This document shows, piece by piece, positions 45,730-57,209 of a stretch of DNA of 64,000 nt (positions are counted from its first letter, which is position 1; the number at the start of each line of letters is the position of its first letter). The stretch is from Ectobius pallidus (taxonomy: Eukaryota > Arthropoda > Insecta > Blattodea > Ectobiidae). The DNA is taken from positions 94,563,882 through 94,627,881 of the forward strand of contig CAXKWD010000005.1 in NCBI GenBank assembly GCA_964059195.1, in the 5' to 3' direction. A program made the translations under genes and the position numbers. The notes beneath the pieces are model-generated. The model worked only from the letters and a program-made list of their open reading frames with translations. It was not told where the DNA came from and searched no databases.

Positions 45730-45830
45730 ATAGCATACCGCCTCTGGATTTTTCTCACTTCCTTCACTGGAAAGGACACAACGTAACACCCAGTCCTGAA
45801 CCCAGGAAGGAAATTTTCCACCACTGAACA
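45730..45830 (-). mobile_element. SINE (family S1), central fragment
   Basis: The - strand reads AAATTTCCTTCCTGGGTTCA, GGACTGGGTGTTACG, TTGTGTCCTTTCCAGTGAAG, as in 24780-24840. Confidence 0.65.
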
Positions 45831-45920
45831 TTTATAACAAATACATAAATAAAAGTTACGAGAAAACTGCTTTCAAGTCCTATGTTCGTATTAAAGTAAA
45901 TTATACATTGTTTGGTGTCA

Positions 45921-46160
45921 TTTTTCTTGTAATTATGTGTAGAATAACAAACATTTTAAGATAAAATGACATATTAAAAAAATCTAAGATTGACTGATTG
46001 AAGTAGATTAGGTGACTCATGGGACGGAAATGATGGTCATTTTTCTATTTAATTTTGTGTAGAATAACAAACATTTTAAGATAAAATGACATATTAAAAA
46101 AATCTTAGATTGACTGATTGAAGTAGATTAGGTGACTCATGAGACGGAAATTATGGTTGG
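45921..46160. repeat. 120-bp tandem duplication
   Basis: Two adjacent units with an exact 120-bp period (AGAATAACAAACATTTTAAG at 45941 and 46061), over 95% identical. Confidence 0.95.
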
Positions 46161-46184
46161 TACTAATCCCCTGCCCTTGTAAAT

Positions 46185-46690
46185 GTGAGGGTGCTTGCGG
46201 TGAAGGAACCTACCTGGCCTCAACCACCATCCCTGCTTGCTAAGGGTATAGGTCTTCCAAGTGGTCTTTTCCCTTCGGGTCTCCCATTCAATACTTTTGA
46301 GTTATGTTTTCCCTCCCCCATGTGTGCAACATATCCAGCCCATTTCATCCTTCATGACTTAATTACCTTTACTGTATCCGGTGAAGAATACAGGTTATGA
46401 AGCTCATCGTTACGCAGTTTTCTCCATTTCCCATTTTCATCTCTTTTAGACTCAAATATTTTCCTTGGCGCCCTGTTAATGAACACACTCAGATTATGTT
46501 CTTCTCAAAGAGTAAGCGACCATGTCTCACATCCATATAGGCTAATACCTCCAGCAGAATAATAGTCTTATAAATTTTTATTTTTAGATTTCTGGACAGA
46601 AGACTAGAAGAAAAGAGTTTCTGAACTGCATAAAAACAAGCATTTCCTGATTTTAGTTGACACTTAACTTCTACCTTAATATTATTTGTT
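46185..46690 (-). pseudogene. LINE reverse transcriptase, C-terminal remnant
   Basis: On the - strand one frame reads SLYGCETWSLTL, EEHNLSVFINRAPRKIFESK, RDENGKWRKLRNDELHNLYS, SPDTVKVIKS, RMKWAGYVAHMGE and GRPEGKRPLGRP, with TGA codons inside. This is the classic C-terminal region after the RT domain of arthropod RTE/jockey-like LINEs. It is interrupted by stops and lacks the RT core. It is unrelated to the host gene, which is on the + strand. Confidence 0.85.
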
Positions 46691-47388
46691 TCTGTAATTA
46701 CTTCTCCCAGATATTTAGTGATATATAATAGTAGGCCTAGGGCCTATATATAATATGTGCTTTTATATAGTCTGCTCTACACATAACTAATACCTGAGTC
46801 AACTATGTCAACTAATTATGACCAAAGGTTGATTATATTAGATATTACTGTACTGTACTAACAAAGTACAGTACTGTTGCCTGAAAATGAAATGAGATCT
46901 AATATCAGATTATATCACTTAACACCATTTGGGACCACCATTTTGTTAACAAACCATCATCAGCTGTTTCAAGGTCAGAGGGAGGGAAGGGATAGCTCCT
47001 CACTCTCTGTGACTACCCTCGGTTTATGAGGGATTCATCAACTTTTATGGTAAAAATTGGACATTGAACCACTTTAGATAGACAAAGAAATTTATTTTTC
47101 AGTGACAAAACTTCAAATTCCACTTTTTTATAATAGTAAATTAATACAAATCACTGTTAAAGATTACTATACCACTAGAAAATGCTTTGGAAAACTGATA
47201 GTACATCAAGAGTCTTAACATTACAGAAATAAAAAAAATAATAATAATAATGTCTATGGACCTACTTTCTATTATAAAACAAACATTTTAACTAACACAT
47301 AGTTTTCCATTTGAATATTTACACACTTTTATGTTTCTGAACAATATACTGAAGATGCTTCTACCTTGTCAAATCTCAAAACATAATA

Positions 47389-47830
47389 TTATATTTTTTC
47401 AATATGTAACCACATGTTGGAACTGTTATTGTCAGCACTTTCAGTAACAGATGTAGTTTGCAATGTTGCACTAAACAGAATGTCAACATTATCATTCATC
47501 TCAGCAGGGCTGCCACATGGGAGGGGCTGTCGGACCCAAGGACCCGGGCCTGCTGGATCCCAGTGATGTGGTATAATTTTATGGAAAACTGGAATAGTTT
47601 GATAAAATGTTCTGTTACACGAGTAACGAGAAGAAGCTCCATGGAGAAGGGAAGAGACAACTAAATGAGGATGGTCGGCGGTCATTGAGGGGCCCGTGAC
47701 CAGTACATGGTCCTGAGCCCGACCCCAAGATGTGGCGGCCCTGCATCTCAATGTCAATGCCAGAAGAAAGAAGTCTTCTAAGCACTTGCACAAGAAACCA
47801 CAAAATAATGAATATGTCACTTAGATGGAA
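47389..47830 (-). other. Unrecognised GC-rich coding-like patch
   Basis: A 143-codon open frame, and a second overlapping frame, lie in DNA clearly richer in GC than its surroundings (GGGCTGTCGGACCCAAGGAC, CAGGCCCGGGTCC). No family is recognised. Features such as IDIEMQGRHILGSG in one frame, shifting later, suggest a decayed retrocopy of a cellular mRNA, but this is not shown. Confidence 0.25.
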
Positions 47831-48254
47831 GTAATATTATTTAAAACAACAATAGAATGCTTAAAGAACCTTTCAACAGATTTATTAACTGGTATAACTC
47901 AGGAGGCACAACTAGAAATTAAAACATTTTCCGCACAAATTACAATTCAAACTGTGCCACCGTTCCAGGCCCTGAAACCCACCTAGTCAACATGAGAAAT
48001 GCATGTCAAGACTGGTGTATCGTCTTGCTCACCACTGGAGTGCTAAAGTCACGATGGTAAAAATAAAAATAAAAAATTAAATAAAAAAAAAAAATTAAAA
48101 AACTATGGGGAGCTTTGCTACTGTTAAAGTATACTGAAATTATATTCTATTACACATACCATATTATTGTTTGAGCAAAACCATCCCTCTTTTGTTTTCA
48201 TGGAAAACATTTAACTATTATCATGACAAGCCCAAACAATAATACCACAGTGAC

Positions 48255-48519
48255 AATTCCGGGGTGCGCGGGCAAAGAGAGTTGAGTCCACTTTCTTGTT
48301 ACTGAGAATTAGAGTGACTTAACACACTATACCAGCCCAGCATAGCTTTAGAGATGGATAAACCCGTGAGGCACACATCCATAACTACCGTACAATTTTG
48401 ATTATGACTTACTGGACTTACCACAAATGTAGAGAACATTTTTATCTATAACTCTAGGGATATGTCTCAATTTTTTAGGATGGGGGACTTAACTCTCTTT
48501 GCCTGCGCACCCTGGAATT
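48255..48519. mobile_element. MITE with about 35-bp terminal inverted repeats
   Basis: Left AATTCCGGGGTGCGCGGGCA through AAGAGAGTTGAGTCC; right end complemented AATTCCAGGGTGCGCAGGCA through AAGAGAGTTAAGTCC. About 265 bp, no coding capacity. The target duplication is ambiguous (AATT is part of the repeat), so the superfamily is undetermined. Confidence 0.75.
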
Positions 48520-49694
48520 AGACCATGTTATGTGTCTCTCTCTCATACCAGAATATAGTTGGTTAAACATAGACTTTCTGCTTCCAAATTTGGTGGTTTG
48601 GTCCCGGCATCTATACATTATGGTATGTTCCACATCTGTGGATAATAAGGCATACATAGCTCCTTTAGGACAGTCCAGCACACCAGTGACAGAAAGAGAC
48701 CTAATTAGCAGTACATACAAATTTTTAAACAGTTTAACCTCCTTATAATAATATTTGCAGGCCCTAGCAAAACATATTGTTATATGAAGGTTATTGTTAT
48801 ATTGAGGGACATCTTAAGAAAGCTGCATGCAAAACAAACTTACTATGTACTTACACAGCCTAACGGAAGAATTTATTTAACATAAGTCTTATACTGTAAC
48901 AAACACAACACTTTCTTCAATTTCTCTACACTTTTTAAGAAATGTAGCCAACGTAGATTGCAACTTCTGTCTGCTTCAAACCATCATCCAAATCTTTAAA
49001 CGCTGCTAATTTTGTTTCAAGATTTAATGATTTTTGTTGAGCGGAGGACATAGCTATATTTCACCCTCCCATCCACTGAAGAATAACTGGTTAGCTGTTT
49101 AATATCGCCTAGCATATGTCACAGAAAGTTACTCACAAGGGGGTGGAAAGAGGGAAGAAAGAGAGAAAAAAGACAGAGGGAATAAAGAAGAAAGACTGAC
49201 AAATGACATTGCTTAGTGACCCTCTAACTTACTGAGAATAAAATTTATCTTCCGGAATTTCTAAAAGTGGCTTAACGGTTCGCACCAGCTGGGAAGGACA
49301 CTAATCTGCTACCTGCTACCGCCTGCAAGGCTAAGTTGTTGGTCTAGAATGGCAATTTCACTTCAAAGTATGTAGGCCTATCTTTCTAAAAGGCTGTTCA
49401 CGAAATATCTTAATAGCTATAACGAGGGACAAATAACGTTATTAAAATAGGAAATTTGCCGGGACCATACAAAAATATCGCTTAATGTGGGTTTATCCTT
49501 ATATCGGTCTTTGTTATATGGAGGTTTGATTGTACGAAGTGTCTCTCCTGCAAGGACTAAAAATGCCACTGATCAAAGATGTGTTGGATGAAAACAATAC
49601 TACAAACTTCCACAGACCATCATAACTGAATGTTGGCTTAAAATTGCAGTCAATTTCTAAAAAGAATGAACAAATATGATTAATTATGTTACAG

Positions 49695-49869
49695 GACACC
49701 AAGTTCCAAGATAAGAACAAACCTGTCCTAAAGCTTATCATGGATCCCAGAGGTCAGATCCAGGATCTAAACAGTCTCCGAAAACAAGGTTACACCATTG
49801 AACCTGGATCTGCTAGTCCGGAGATTGTTTTCGATCTTGTACGAGACCTCAACGCGCCCAAGGGAAAAG
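49695..49869 (+). CDS. Exon 3 of synaptopodin-2-like adaptor gene
   Basis: Acceptor GTTACAG|GAC, donor AAAG|GTAACC; phase 0 in, phase 1 out. The translation begins DTKFQDKNKPVLKLIMDPRG, continues with QIQDLNSLRKQGYTIEPGSA and SPEIVFDLVRDLNAPKGKG. Regular hydrophobic spacing and high complexity mark it as a folded or conserved segment. It leads directly into the KGAELFAKRRKR block of exon 4, as expected for this family. The intron to exon 4 is only 353 bp. Confidence 0.85.
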
Positions 49870-50222
49870 GTAACCAGAATTGTTTAAAAATGCAAATATT
49901 TTGGAGTGATTCTATTGAATAGTCTATATTTAAGGTCAAGAAAGTTACAAGCAAGTTATATAACTGATAGAAACCTACCAGTAAGCTAACTACATGTATT
50001 CACTACAATAATAATAGCCTATAAGAAAGTTGTGAATAGCTCAACATCTATTCCACAGATACCATTTGTGAGGTTTTCATGCTATTGGTTCTTGTACTGT
50101 AGCACCACAATTTTTTATAATCTTCAATCATGATTTTACATCTTCTATCTATAGTTAGTTATTCATTAATTTAATTCTCATTTATTGCAATTTATTATAT
50201 TTGTTTCACATTTCAAATGCAG

Positions 50223-50449
50223 GTGCGGAACTGTTCGCGAAACGTCGGAAGAGGTCTGAAAAGTGGGTTGTTGATGAGACAAATGTCAAGTCAGCCTCTT
50301 CCTTGGTCAGCACAACAACCACTGAACTGATACAGTCTTCCACAACCCAGCAACAGCAATCTGTAGGTGGCAAAGCACCTCCCATTCCCACATACACCGA
50401 AAAATCGACGAAAAGAGCAGAAGTCGTGCAAAAGCTAAACGAAATTCAG
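50223..50449 (+). CDS. Exon 4 of synaptopodin-2-like adaptor gene
   Basis: Acceptor AAATGCAG|GT, donor CAG|GTAATT; phase 1 in, phase 0 out. With the end of exon 3 it forms GKGAELFAKRRKRSEKWVVD, the most diagnostic block for the synaptopodin-2/CG1674-like group, where a basic 'KGAxLFAKRxKRxEKxV' motif is conserved. A Ser/Thr/Gln-rich linker follows (STTTTELIQSSTTQQQQ), then APPIPTYTEKSTKRAEVVQK and LNEIQ. The basic block is probably an actin- or membrane-binding site; this is inference from family behaviour. Confidence 0.85.
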
Positions 50450-51382
50450 GTAATTCTATAAGGATTTACTTTTCTAACTAGCAAGAATCATTATTATGCA
50501 CTCATTTTTACAAGCCTAAACACAACAGTTACAGGCCTATGTAGCAGTATACAACCATCTTTAAATCATGTCCTGACAAACAACAAGCCCATAATCAGGG
50601 ACAGGAAACTCTAATGATAGGGGAAGTGTGTTTATCTTCCTCGCTCCACCAACCTGACAGGCATAGCTATTCAAATAGGCTGGATGGTTGTGCAAGCAGT
50701 GGTGGACATGCTTTGCTGTCACTTGTTAAGATTTTATTGCAATCACATATCATGAACGAATATGAAATGAACACAAAATAGGTGTAATGGAATTAATGAC
50801 CAAAATGTTGAATCATTTGAACCGATTGATGGTAAGCGGCAGCAGAATAAGAACAATAATGTGAATAAAAAATTGTTATTAACAATAATTTGAGAGAGAA
50901 TTTTTAGTCCCACAATGTCTAAATCAGGTAAAATGAACGTAATGACATAAGCTGTCCTTTACCTTCATATCACCAAGTACCAGGATCAACATCAACTACC
51001 AAGAGGGATTAACTGATACCCCATGCAATAATATGATCTTTGAATAGAAAAATAATGTTAAATGTAACAATATACTTTAAGTAAATGACAAATATAATTT
51101 ATTTGTTAATATAACACATTTAAACAATTAATTCAAGCTACAGTATTGTGACTGTAAGGATTTAATGAAGTTAATGAATAAGGATTTAATGTAATGAAGT
51201 TTACAATAAAACCTGGAAGCAATCCCTTAATGTTTTGAATTGTTCAAAGCGTAGCTTCCAATGGATTTCTAGACCAAAATGTTCCACTTTGTCTTACATA
51301 ATTTTTATCAGTTAGTATACAGTAAAATCTGAATTGGTTTAGGGAAAGACCTTGGCAGAATACTTCAACCAGATAACAAAAA

Positions 51383-51455
51383 TTGGTACAAATGGGATTC
51401 AAACCCATGCACCTCGTACTCTACCTATACAATTGCAAATCAGATACACTACCAC
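51383..51455 (-). mobile_element. tRNA-derived SINE head
   Basis: On the - strand: GGTTCACTGACTCAGGTGGT (A-box region) and GCATGGGTTTGAATCCCATT (B box) spaced as in a tRNA. The match to a real tRNA is poor and no 3' acceptor stem can be paired. It lies about 110 bp before the exon 5 acceptor. Confidence 0.5.
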
Positions 51456-51560
51456 CTGAGTCAGTGAACCATAAACCTTATTTTCAGACATTTTACAAAA
51501 TCCTTGCTTTTTTCTATTTCTCCTTATTAAGTTATTCATTTATAGGAGCGTTTCACACAG

Positions 51561-52053
51561 CCCAGACTGCGAATGGTCAAATCACCTTGGGAGGCTGCCC
51601 TCCAGACAGGATCTGTGGACACTGCCTTTCAAGAATTCCCGCCACTTAATCCTCGAGGTTTTGTGGCTGCTCCAACTTCTGACGTATTTGACTCTTTGTA
51701 CAACTTACCGCAAACGCAGCCTGGTCCCACTTGGACATCCACTACTACTCCTGTAACCAACAATTCTTTTAACTTCCAGCCTCAAGCACCTGCGCCAGCT
51801 CCTGCACCCGCACCTCCTGCTGCATTTGCACCAGCTCCTGCTCCCTCTTATGCACCACCTCCCGTTCCCTCTTATGCACCACCTCCCGCTCCCTCTTATG
51901 CACCACCTCCCGCTCCCTCTTATGCACCACCTCCAATCAAGACTCAGTCACTCACTTATCAACAAAGGATCTCCGAGTCAGAGAGGGAGAACATTTACAA
52001 GCCCAGGGTGCCAAGGGGTTGGAATACCGACACAATTCAGCAACAAACACAAG
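51561..52053 (+). CDS. Exon 5 of synaptopodin-2-like adaptor gene (Pro-rich)
   Basis: Acceptor TTTCACACAG|CCC, donor CAAG|GTAAGA; phase 0 in, phase 1 out. The start [20 protein letters not shown] plus [13 protein letters not shown] is a conserved block (a '[17 protein letters not shown]' type signature). It is followed by a disordered region of AP repeats and four 8-residue repeats SYAPPP(A/V)P encoded by 24-bp tandem units (51844-51938), then a conserved [20 protein letters not shown]. The SYAPPP repeats resemble ligands of SH3 and WW domains; a partner is not known from the sequence. Confidence 0.85.
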
Positions 52054-52947
52054 GTAAGAATGTTTCATATGTCCTGTTAGTTACAGCATGATTCAAAGAT
52101 TCCCACAATACTTGTATCCATCTTATATCCACAGCTTATGTTTTATGAGGTACCCTTAGATACTTCATAAAATATTAGTTGTGGGTGTAAGGCAGATACA
52201 AATACCTTGCAAATCAACATAACCATCAACAAAAATGAAATATATAAATGATACAAACAATTGCACAGTTCACGATGTTGTATGTCTTAAAAATGTTAAT
52301 AGAAATATACTACATTAGCTTGGTGGACCCATCACAGAATTCTGGGCTTCTACATTAAATGCCAATTTATGAAGAAATAAAAAAACAGAGGAATCTACTA
52401 TTCACGTTCCTTCACCCTAGATAATTGTTTAATCTGAAGAGCATATCTGAAAAGCAACCACAGGCCCGTTCATTCTATTTTCTTTTCTCCTTGATTACTT
52501 TCCCATATGCAGCTTCTCATTCTCATCTTGCATTACAATATATTTACCACAACATGGTTCTTCTTTCGTCCATTTGATGAATTTTCACCAGGAGTGTCCA
52601 TCACTCTTTTATTTGGATTCTACATATTTTCACTTTTACTAACTTCACCCATGTTAGTGATGCTCTTTTTACCCAATTTGCTATGGCAACCAAGCAAAAC
52701 CACCTTCAATGAATTTCTCAATTGAATACGGCCTACACGGAAACATCAGCTCAAAAATTATATTAGATAAAGAGGCCCAATGAAATATGTCAGTTACCAT
52801 TGTTATTGGAGACTGAAGTAAAACACACTATCTGGGAACAGCGTAATACAGAGTCAATTACTAATAGTCAGAATATTTCCAGAGTTGTCCATTGAAGCGA
52901 GACATCATTCCATTAATATGAGATCATAGGCTTCCACGGTCTGAGTT

Positions 52948-53052
52948 GACAATAGAATCTTCTTGTTTTCCAGGTATCTGCTGCATCATATTTAAGAAAA
53001 CTTATATCTTATATATGATGCGGCAGATACCCGGAAACCAAGAAGATTCTAT
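52948..53052. repeat. Hairpin of about 105 nt
   Basis: The arms ATAGAATCTTCTTGTTTTCC, AGGTATCTGCTGCATCATAT and their complement at the right (ATATGATGCGGCAGATACCC, GGAAACCAAGAAGATTCTAT) pair over about 42 bp with four mismatches; the loop is about 20 nt. It may be a tiny foldback MITE or a miRNA-like precursor. Confidence 0.7.
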
Positions 53053-54204
53053 CATCATTCCATTAGTTCAAATAAAACTATAATCATGATGCTAAAATGA
53101 CATTCTGCCAGCACAAAAAATAGTTTCCCAAGAATTTAAACTGCAAAAAAATGCATAACAAGGATTTCGACTCCTCTTCTGAGATTATTCTTTGAGTGTA
53201 TTGTTGTAATGCGAGTGTATGGACTAGGAGAAGTAATATCTTTTACCTTTATATAGGCCTAACGGTTATAATGTTGACAATAACGATGATGAAAACAATG
53301 GTGATGACAACTATTATTCAAAATATTAACAAAAATGGAAATTATGAAAACAAAATGATTATTTTTATATGTACTCCATGGTAAGTTACTGAGACTTGAG
53401 CAGTAGGTCACAACAATTTATTTCAACAACCGTTTAGGGGTTTGGAAATTTCAATTATTTTACCAGTAGACCTATGGAAAACATGGAAAGTTTGATTGTA
53501 AAGTTATATCAGCTTTAAAACACAGAATCTGATGCATTATTTTATAGGCAACCAACCTTAAGTACTGTATGTTTAAGAATTAGATCTAGTAGGCCTACAC
53601 ATATAGGAGCTGCAGGTTCTATAACAGATATTAATGCTTCTATGCTGTGTTATTAATACTTTCAGGAACGATTTTTTGGTGAAAAAAATTGGGAATGTCA
53701 GCATAAAAAATTATCACACACACACATATATATATATATAATACTGGAGATAGATGTCAGTCTCGTTGTATATTCCCCTTTAAGTGGGCTTTGCTCATTG
53801 GGATCTTTTAAACAATAATATAATTATAAAATATGGATGCAAATGATATGCACACATTTCCTGTTTGTGTTATTCACCAAAGAATCGTGCCCCTAATTTT
53901 AAACTAATATTCACTGCATTACCCCTCTTTATTAGGAAATGGTAATATACATTAATACTAACAACGTAATAGGCTGTAGTTACCAAAATCCCATTTTCTT
54001 ATTTTATACTGTGCAGAAATAAATGGGAAAAGAAGATGATCACGAAAGCACAGTACAGTATAAATTCTTTGCACAGTAATATGGACTTACGTCATTATTT
54101 TTTAATGTTTTACCAACACTTAGTTTCTTCTGGCTGCATGCAAAGTATTCAAAGTAATGAAGTAGGCTGTTTAATTATTATTGATATGTTTAATCACTAA
54201 TCGA

Positions 54205-54275
54205 TGCCTGTATGGTCTAGTGGTTAGCATTGCTGACTATGGATCTGGGTTCGATTCCAATTTATCTGAGATAGG
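54205..54275 (+). mobile_element. tRNA-derived SINE head (family S3)
   Basis: TATGGTCTAGTGGTTAGCAT (A box as in tRNA-Glu/Ala type genes) and TCTGGGTTCGATTCCAATTT (perfect B box). No acceptor stem closes it, so it is not a tRNA gene. An inverted copy lies at 55420-55655. Confidence 0.7.
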
Positions 54276-55419
54276 GAAGGCTGGAACAAAATACACTCAT
54301 TCTATGAGAGGACCACTGTGGAGCTATATTATAAAGAAATAGCTAATATTGAAGGATCGAGGCAGATGATACAGCAATCAAGTGGTAGGTATGTTGTACC
54401 AAGGAGTTACTTAGCCATCTTTCTTCAAAATCTTTGAGAACCTCCAAAATAAGTTTTGGATTTTTTTATTACTCCAAAAGAGTTAAATATTATTAGCTAG
54501 TCAATGCATAGGCACACACAAACAATCATGCCGTTAGTTGTAAAAGATACTACAAAATCAGAATGCCAATCATTTTTAATGATATAAGCATACTTCAGCT
54601 AAAAGATTTTAGTTAATGGTACTGATTACAAAAGAAAGGCAAATGAGACTGTAATAGCCTGATATTTCAAAGAGTATTGCCTCTTTTTAACAGTTAAAAT
54701 TTTGTTGTAATTTTTATAAATTAATAACTTTGGTTTTCAGGCTCTTTGTCTTTATGTATTCATTTAGGGGTATTTTCCAAATGCTTTGGCAAGGAAACTA
54801 TTTCTAAAACCATATCTTTTGCATGAAATCCTGCCAAAAAAGGTATCCCACACAAAGAGAAACTAGATACTTTTTTTTTACATGTTTCAGGCTAAAGATA
54901 AAATTCGGTCAAAAAATGAAGATTTGTAAAGAAAATATTTGGTAAATATAACTAATAGGAGATGAAAACATTGATGGCTCTATCATCCAAATTTCAATCA
55001 GCTAGCTTTTTCTGCTGGTAAATGAAAGATGATAAATATCTATCAAAGCAAGTAAAGAATATTTTTTATACGTAATAGGTGTGAAAGGTTGGTTTGATTT
55101 GACCTAACTTTAATGTTACCTAGATTTATCTGCTGGTTGTAGAGGGTCTATGTGAAAATTGTTTTAAATATTGGCCAAGGCATATAGATATGTACAGAGA
55201 GCATATCATAAGGGATGAAAGGGAAAGGAATGGTTTTCCAAATTTTAATGTTGACTACATTTTTCTACTGCTTGAGGAGAGCCTGTGTACACAAACCATT
55301 GTTTAAAGCATATATTTATGTAGGCCTATAAAGAATATAAAAGGGGATACAAGTAGAAGGAAAGTTTTTTAGAATTTTAATATAGTCTAGATTTCTGTTT
55401 CTCTTTCAAGACAGCAAGA

Positions 55420-55655
55420 TCAAAGGGCAATGTGATTTGCAAGCCAACTCCCAAGCTCATAAATTATGGTTTTCTTAACCTGAGTTGGAACTACTTTATT
55501 GCAGTACCTAGTAGCTCCTCAGGTGTCCTAAAGAGGCTGAGTTCACCCATTCAACTCCTCTCTATCTAGGAAAAATCCAAGAATCAAAATCTGAGCCTGA
55601 AAATTCATGGTCAGCAATGCTAACTATAAGACCATGCAGGTGGTCACACAGCTAT
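55420..55655 (-). mobile_element. SINE of family S3, longer copy
   Basis: On the - strand: CCTGCATGGTCTTATAGTTA, GCATTGCTGACCATGAATTT, CAGGCTCAGATTTTGATTC, then GGGTGAACTCAGCCTCTTTA and GGACACCTGAGGAGCTACTA. It shares the head with 54205. Confidence 0.65.
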
Positions 55656-57209
55656 TATAAAATGTTAGGGCATTTTTCATAGAATGTTTCAAGTAACTTG
55701 GTAGATAAAGTCTTATATGCTGTGTGCTGCATTAGTGAAAAACTTATAACTTACATTGAATGTGAAATGTCTTTTTGATTCATTTTTTAAAATAATGCTC
55801 ACAGAAGTCAGGCTCATATACCGGTATGTATATTTTAAGAATATAATGTATTATTGGTGAAAACATTTTCTTCATTTCTTGATCAAATATAATCCTCTAA
55901 TACTATATGGGGAGAAAATATCATGAGGCACATGTGTCTGACAAAATTTAAATTCTCTTAATACTGCACCGTATGTCAGAAATATGTACCAATAAGCTAG
56001 GTACTCTCACAGTTAGATTAATAAAGAGCAGTCCAATTGAAGATGATGGTTTTCATAGAGCGGTTACTTTTACTGGAAATTTTTGGACAAAAACAAATCT
56101 ATTATTATTATTCATTGTTTCATGGGAATCCTACAGACTTCTCCACTACCCGTATCCCAGTTTCCATTGTCGGCAGTCTTTCCAGTCACCATCCTCCAAG
56201 TTTCTTTCTTTCATTGCCTCTTCTATTACTTGGAACCAAGAGTTTCAATATTTTAAAAAGTAGCTTACATGCCGGGCAATATTTTTCTACACAGGCAATT
56301 ACAACACTAATACAAAGCAATCTACTATGCAATCCACCATAGTGTTTTTCCTATGGGCAAGCATGCCACTCATTAGCCAGTTTAAACCTCGTGCTGCAGG
56401 GGAAAGCATAACTGTTCGCACTGCATATTAAAATTTCCCATTAATAAGAATTTAAACAAGCAAAACACATTTACTTCCTTTTTTGTTGTCTTTGAACAAC
56501 TTTTAAAAAAAAATATTTCTAAATATGGTGCTTAACAAGATTTTCCCTGACATTAAGCAGTTAAACATAATTTATATTTGAATTTCCCTCTATTCTTTAA
56601 TTTCTATTTTGTTTTGTTCTAATGTATTTAAATTATTTTCTTCTCAATTTATTATTTCAGTCAAAATAAATAAATTTATTCTCTTTCAATCAAACATTCA
56701 ATATCTAAATTTCTTTCTTCCCTCTTCTTCTTTCCATCTTTCTTTTTTTTCAATTTTTGTGTTTTGCATTCAAATTTTGTACCTTACTTTGTATTCCTTC
56801 TGTTATAACTTACTATCTACAACAAGTGGAGGTTATACCTCTGTTTAAACAAATAGACAAATAAAGATATAAACATTTAAACATCAATATGTAACAGATT
56901 CCAAGAGTATGTTCACTATCATGAAGGAGAATTGTACAAAGTAATTTTTATGACATATTTGTAAACATACTCACACATAATATGGATTGACCTACAATAT
57001 ATTTCCTCTAGAATCATTTTATGATAATTTGTGTTGAGACCCACATGTTGACTCTTGTCATTATGAAAACCATCACATTCCATTGGGCCCAAATTTAGAA
57101 GTTAATTAGCAAGGAATATGAAGAATTCTTATAGTGTAGAATTCTTACCATTTTTATCTGCACAGGGAAGGTAGAAGCCCTACTAACTTAATAACTTAAC
57201 ATTCCACAG

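Larger units (their letters stand above)
36093..49694 (+). other. Intron 2 (13.6 kb), densely filled with mobile elements
   Basis: GTTAGT donor and TTACAG acceptor. Contents are listed separately. Between them: a moderately GC-rich unclassified stretch 36240-36900, plain AT-rich DNA 42801-43770, an unclassified piece 44310-44600 containing an A-rich-context donor-like GTGAGT on the - strand, a small AGTACTGTACT-type palindrome near 46855-46875, and plain DNA 46880-47380 and 48520-49690. Confidence 0.7.
52054..57209 (+). other. Intron 5 (5.2 kb): SINEs and a short hairpin
   Basis: GTAAGA donor, TCCACAG acceptor. It contains the hairpin 52948-53052, a (CA)n(TA)n tract 53715-53742, SINE heads at 54205-54275 (+) and 55420-55655 (-), and otherwise plain AT-rich DNA. 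No gene was recognised; reading frames at 55973-56342 and 56609-56848 lack any domain. Confidence 0.7.
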
